In this document: piece after piece, positions 60,119 through 64,000 of the stretch | Layout of the letters: every line of letters starts with the position of its first letter | How positions within the stretch are numbered: the first letter of the stretch is position 1 | Assembly: GCA_051294375.1 (NCBI GenBank) | Contig: CM119271.1 | Coordinates: 7,430,162-7,494,161 of the forward strand | DNA length: 64,000 nt | Direction: 5' to 3' | Origin: Paraspadella gotoi | Taxonomy: Eukaryota > Chaetognatha | Translations under genes and position numbers: made by a program | Notes under the pieces: model-generated | Told to the model about the DNA's origin: nothing | The model's database searches: none | What the model saw: only the letters and a program-made list of their open reading frames with translations

Positions 60119-62490
60119 GGTAAAAAATATTCATCTGGCTCACATCGGTAACTTATCGTAACGTATCGTTAAAGTTTCTGCCTTTTACATAATCGGATTA
60201 ATCATTTATTTTTGCATTTATGAAAAACGCAATGTGTTGTCCAAAATTGAAGCCTGCTGTACATATTGCCACTTTTACTATTTGATCTAATTAGCTTTTT
60301 TGTGCTATGTGTCAAGCGGTCATGGTCAGATTGGACAGTAATGTCCAGCAGTAGCGAATGCTTATCGCACGAATATTACCAAAAGTAATGATCAATTAAT
60401 TGGCTCAGAAAAACAATTTTACAAGGAAACAATTCAGGCCACCTGATACCGTTTCGCCACGTTATTTTTCAGTTGTGTCTGGTATACATACTTAAATCTT
60501 TAACACACACTCTCTCTCTATCTTCTTTATTTTTTTCCCCTCTTGCACTGACAAAAAAGCAAATAAAAAAAATATATTAAAATAAATAAATCAAAAATGT
60601 ATTAATAAAAAGTTTGCAGCAAACGCAATGCCGCGCATCTGCCCACGACTCATTAGCGTACATTAAGTTGCGATTAATAATTGAAAAAAATAATCTATCC
60701 TTAATTAATTACATATAACTATAATTCCAAAATAATGAATATCGAACATTTTGGCAGAGCTCACATATGATTTGAACCAAAAGGACGACAAACGCACGTA
60801 TGATCCACAATGACGAAAACGACGACGATAGTCTTGCTGTCACCTTTGTGCAGCGTCGTAGTTTACAGTAAGTTGGTCCTAATAAGAATGACCTGTTTTT
60901 ACCCAATCTTTTGTTTATGGCCTGAAACCTTTTTCTCAGCCAGACTATAAATCACTAGTTGTTTCGCTTGTTATTATTTTTATCATTTTTTACTTTTTTT
61001 ACCTGTTTTGCATAATACCAGGTTGTTTCTCTTAATCACAAAAAACACGGCCTCAAATCTTTTCTATAATATTTTTGTTTTGAGTCACGCGCCCAAACAT
61101 TTCATATAAAAAATTGTCAATTAATTTAATTTAGAGAAAAAAGCAAAGCAATTTTGAATTGTAACAACCAGTATTTTTTAATTAATTAGTTGACATGTTT
61201 CGCCGCCTTGTTTACTTACAGCCTTCCATCAGCATATGACATTCAAATATAAATTTGTGGTAAAAGAGCAGTGTCGCAGGAGAGGAGAGAGAGAGAGGAA
61301 GGAAGAGAAAAAGGTAAAAAGGTTTCCCAAGCAAAGTGGTGAGACAGGAATGAAGTGGTCAGATGTGAGGACAGGGTCTGAAGGTAGGCCAGATTGAGGC
61401 TGAGTTGTGAAAAAGAAGTGAAACGTTGGTTTAAAAGAGCAGAGAGAGAGTGAGAGAGAAACCAAAACACACAAGGATAAATAAATGATAAAGATACAGG
61501 TTTTGCAACTGTGACAACAAAGATAAAGCGAGGTTTAATTAAGTTACAATAATCTAATTGATGGCCAACCACGAACGGACAATGATTGAACTACCGACGA
61601 TGACAAATTGCATGCATTTGCTTAATTTTTAGATTGATTTGATTGAATAGTTTGATTAATTGAGTTGAATAATTAATTCAATTTGATCAGTTCTGGCATT
61701 GTGTAGCTCACAAACTTGTTTGTTTTGTTTTTCTTTTCATTATGCACAAAAGCAAATGACGGACCCTGATGATGATTATGCTATGACAACGAGGATTCAG
61801 CGACCATCATGATTAATTGAATGATTGAGTTTGATCAAATAAAATAAATTCATATTCAGCCGCCTGGTTAATTTTTAGGTCTTGTTTGTCAGGTCATCTG
61901 ACCAGGGACAGAAAGCAACAACGACGTGTGGACGCATGACAATGATCAACACTGACATTCGTTTAATTTGCATTTGATTAATTTGCATTGACTTAATTCA
62001 ATTAATTAGTTCTTTGTAATAATTTATTGATAAATAAATTTATTAATTAGGTTGCATGATAAATTAATTTGATTATTTAATGTTATGCATTGATTAAAGA
62101 AAATTAGTTCATTTAATTTTTACGTCGATTTTGATTGAGTTACGTCGTTTAGTTGCATTGCATTTGATTGATTAATTGAGACCTTGAATCAATTGAATAA
62201 TTAATGCGCACGCCTTGATATTTATATTTAATAAAAAGAAAAGCGCAAATTAGGCGAAAAGGTTTGTGTGTTTTTGTCATTTAAACTCATTATTCTTGTT
62301 TTTTTCCCCACCGTCGCAGGCACGAATTTTACCAATCTTACAAATCTCTACAATTTTTTCATTGTCGAGTTAAAAATTTTCTCACTGCTTATTGTGATCA
62401 ACAAAAGAAGATTGTCGTAAAATTATACTCTACCAATGGAATTACATGCTCTAAAAGAAGACTTATTTTTATAAATAATAACAAATATAA
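60119..62490. other. Long AT-rich intergenic stretch
   Basis: Clean, unduplicated DNA. 61620-62240 is rich in irregular TTGATTGAATTAATT-type words. An A/G-rich tract lies at 61280-61330. CAGCGTCGTAGTTTACAGTAAGT near 60852 looks like a splice donor context, but no flanking exon is convincing. No gene supported. Confidence 0.5.
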
Positions 62491-62944
62491 AATTTCTAAA
62501 AGAAGCCGCAGAGCGATGTTGCACTCGAACCGAAAGCGATGACCGGGCTAAACAAAGTTATAAGGATTTGCACCGCGAAAACGCCGAGCGGGAGGGGTCT
62601 TGGAAGCGGCCGGAATTGCGCCAAGCGGCAGCGCGAAAATCGATTTCGCTTCCACAATCTCTGAGATGGCCAGTCAATTTGTAGACGCAAGACAACCTCA
62701 AATCCGTTGTCGTCCGTGTTTATTTTATTATCCATTTAGTCATTATTCATTATTTATTGATTATTATTTATTATTATTATTATTATTATTATTGATTATT
62801 GATTATCTATTCATTGACTGTTATGTATTATTATTACTCTCTTTTTCATTTTCCTTCCTCTTTTCTCCTTCTCTTTCTCAATCTCTCTGAACAATAGGCC
62901 GGAACTGGTTGAAAACTAGAAGTTCTCTCAAATAAATAATGGTT
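62491..62944. other. GC-balanced patch followed by (TTA)n
   Basis: A locally GC-richer patch (62505-62720) allows open frames on both strands (79 codons minus, 96 codons plus) with no recognisable features. A TTATTATTA run lies at 62763-62790. The R1 repeat follows. Confidence 0.4.
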
Positions 62945-63232
62945 AAGTGAATGAAATTGGTACATCCAATATAAAAATTATCCATTCATTTAATAAATAA
63001 GCTATCTTGCCCCTGACTTTGGACAGGCTTTGGTGGTTTAAGGCCTCCATCACTCTTACAAGATAATGACATAGCAGGTCCCTGCAAGCTTTCAATCAAG
63101 ACTCTCTCACAGTCTTGTTTATTCACTCCCAGAGTACCTGGCTTCCCTATCAATGAAGTGGAAAATATTTCAAAGAATGTTTCAATTGTATGAAAAGACC
63201 ACTCCCTTAAGTATTAGAGAATGTTAGAGAAT
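62945..63232 (+). repeat. Dispersed repeat R1, cleanest copy
   Basis: Reference copy of a repeat found at seven other places in the window. Landmarks in order: AAAATTATCCATTCATTTAA, AAGCTATCTTGCCCCTGAC, GGACAGGCTTTGG, GGCCTCCATCACTCTTACAA, GCAGGTCCCTGCAAGC, AGAGTACCTGGCTTCCCTAT, and an end near CCCTTAAGTATTAGA. No coding frame, no poly-A tail and no Pol III boxes that I can see. Confidence 0.65.
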
Positions 63233-63273
63233 ATGAAAATAAAAATAATTTTTAAAATTTATTTTATTGATTA

Positions 63274-63641
63274 GCGCACAGAAGCATTTAAAGATTATTT
63301 TATTACTATATAAAGTTTAAAATATTTTTTTAATTTTTCAATCTTTTTAGGAGATTCTGGTAGAGCTTTAAAAGTTAGATAAAGGTTATTAATACTTTTT
63401 AAATTTTTTTGTTTTATTGATAAAAATTTTAAAAAACCATAAAATTCAGCCAATGATGATGATGATTTTTTAAGGTTTTTTTAATTTTTAACCAATTTAT
63501 TGTCAAAATTTTAAAAAATTATAATACTAACTTTTATTTAACTTTTCAAGTTTTATAAGAATCCGTTCTTAAAAATAAAATTTAAAAAAAAATTGTTGTC
63601 ATTTGTTATATATTAATAAATATTTAAAAGCTTCAGTGCAA
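63274..63641. mobile_element. Foldback/MITE-like element, family FB, member 3
   Basis: Left arm starts GCGCACAGAAGCATTTAAAG (63274). The right arm, reverse-complemented, starts GCACTGAAGCTTTTAAATA. The internal core TTTTTAGGAGATTC followed by AAAAGTTAGATAAAGGTTA pairs with the complement of the segment at 63535-63580. This is the same GATTC...AAAAGTT(n)ATA(n)AAG order seen in members 1 and 2, so the three are probably one family. It sits directly downstream of an R1 repeat copy. Confidence 0.5.
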
Positions 63642-63859
63642 CAACCCAATGAACTAATTCAAAAAGTTGCATTGAAAATCGATTTAGTCATAGAAGGATA
63701 AAAGAATTTTTTTTTTTTGAGAGAACTAGAAGTTATAACAAGTGTTCAATTTTGGCCCACCCTACTGAACAATCTTCCTCTTTCTCACTCTCCACAACTC
63801 GACTTGTCTCTCTTCTCTACACACTCCCTACGCCCCTATTTCCTCTCTTGGCTTTTACC
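63642..63859. other. Terminal stretch before the last gap
   Basis: Poly-T run (63708-63719) and pyrimidine-rich DNA (63770-63850). Nothing recognisable. The remaining 20 bases after the gap are uninformative. Confidence 0.5.
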
Positions 63860-63980
63860 NNNNNNNNNNNNNNNNNNNNNNNNNNNNNNNNNNNNNNNNN
63901 NNNNNNNNNNNNNNNNNNNNNNNNNNNNNNNNNNNNNNNNNNNNNNNNNNNNNNNNNNNNNNNNNNNNNNNNNNNNNNNN
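63860..63980. other. Assembly gap (121 N)
   Basis: Sized gap close to the window end. Confidence 0.99.
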
Positions 63981-64000
63981 GACCCGAAAAAATATTCCAT

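Noticed and set aside
60709-60906. 65-codon minus-strand frame
   Set aside because: Low support: no motif, AT-rich region, length expected by chance.
62505-62580. Possible tRNA on the minus strand (GGTTCGAGTGC resembles a B box)
   Set aside because: No acceptor stem, A box or anticodon arm can be placed around it.

Overview
The window is eukaryotic nuclear DNA, most likely from a repeat-rich invertebrate. Long GA/CT microsatellites occur roughly every 1.4 kb. AT-rich intergenic stretches alternate with CpG-rich patches, and there are foldback/MITE-like elements and short satellites. I see no operons, bacterial ribosome-binding sites, rRNA, CRISPR array or complete tRNA. I cannot name the species.

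Assembly caveat, which dominates interpretation. There are seven gaps of exactly 25 N (2873, 23667, 26949, 31169, 42764, 53270, 60094) and two longer ones (50854-51142, 63860-63980). The sequence beside most 25-N gaps is a near-copy of sequence on the other side, differing mainly by one-base indels as in uncorrected long reads. I therefore read most large duplications here as probable gap-filling artefacts: 1.1-4.5 kb, 20.2-26.9 kb plus 28.1-28.55 kb, 38.1-42.6 kb, 42.9-44.95 kb, and 47.5-51.5 kb repeated at 51.5-59.2 kb. A large inverted repeat (26974-35580) surrounds the gap at 31169. The non-redundant sequence is probably nearer 45 kb than 64 kb.

Layout. 1-4.5 kb: noisy duplicated non-coding DNA with a possible tRNA-derived SINE remnant. 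4.5-8 kb: Glu-rich coding-like repeat, a possible 106-aa ORF, a pentanucleotide array and two CpG-rich patches. 8-10 kb: satellite fragments and a 930-bp TA-flanked element with 14-bp perfect terminal inverted repeats. 10.28-11.37 kb (minus): the best protein-coding gene, an Ala-rich protein with a helix-turn-helix-like segment. 11.4-20 kb: microsatellites, telomere-like degenerate repeats and minisatellites. 20-27 kb: duplicated unit holding an Asp-rich broken coding-like tract, a foldback element and a CpG-rich promoter-like patch. 27-35.6 kb: the palindrome. 35.6-47.5 kb: CpG-rich patch, duplicated units, a second foldback element, and a decayed coding sequence with a threefold internal repeat (46.6-47.3 kb). 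47.5-60 kb: a thrice-represented unit with a 62-bp satellite and a candidate Asp-rich gene start. 60-64 kb: AT-rich DNA ending in an R1 repeat copy and a third foldback element.

Few genes are supportable, so no pathway can be reconstructed. The most interesting biology is a set of short foldback elements sharing an internal core (about 21.6, 39.5 and 63.3 kb), the TA-flanked terminal-inverted-repeat element, a dispersed and locally tandem repeat of about 280-330 bp (R1), and the helix-turn-helix-like gene.
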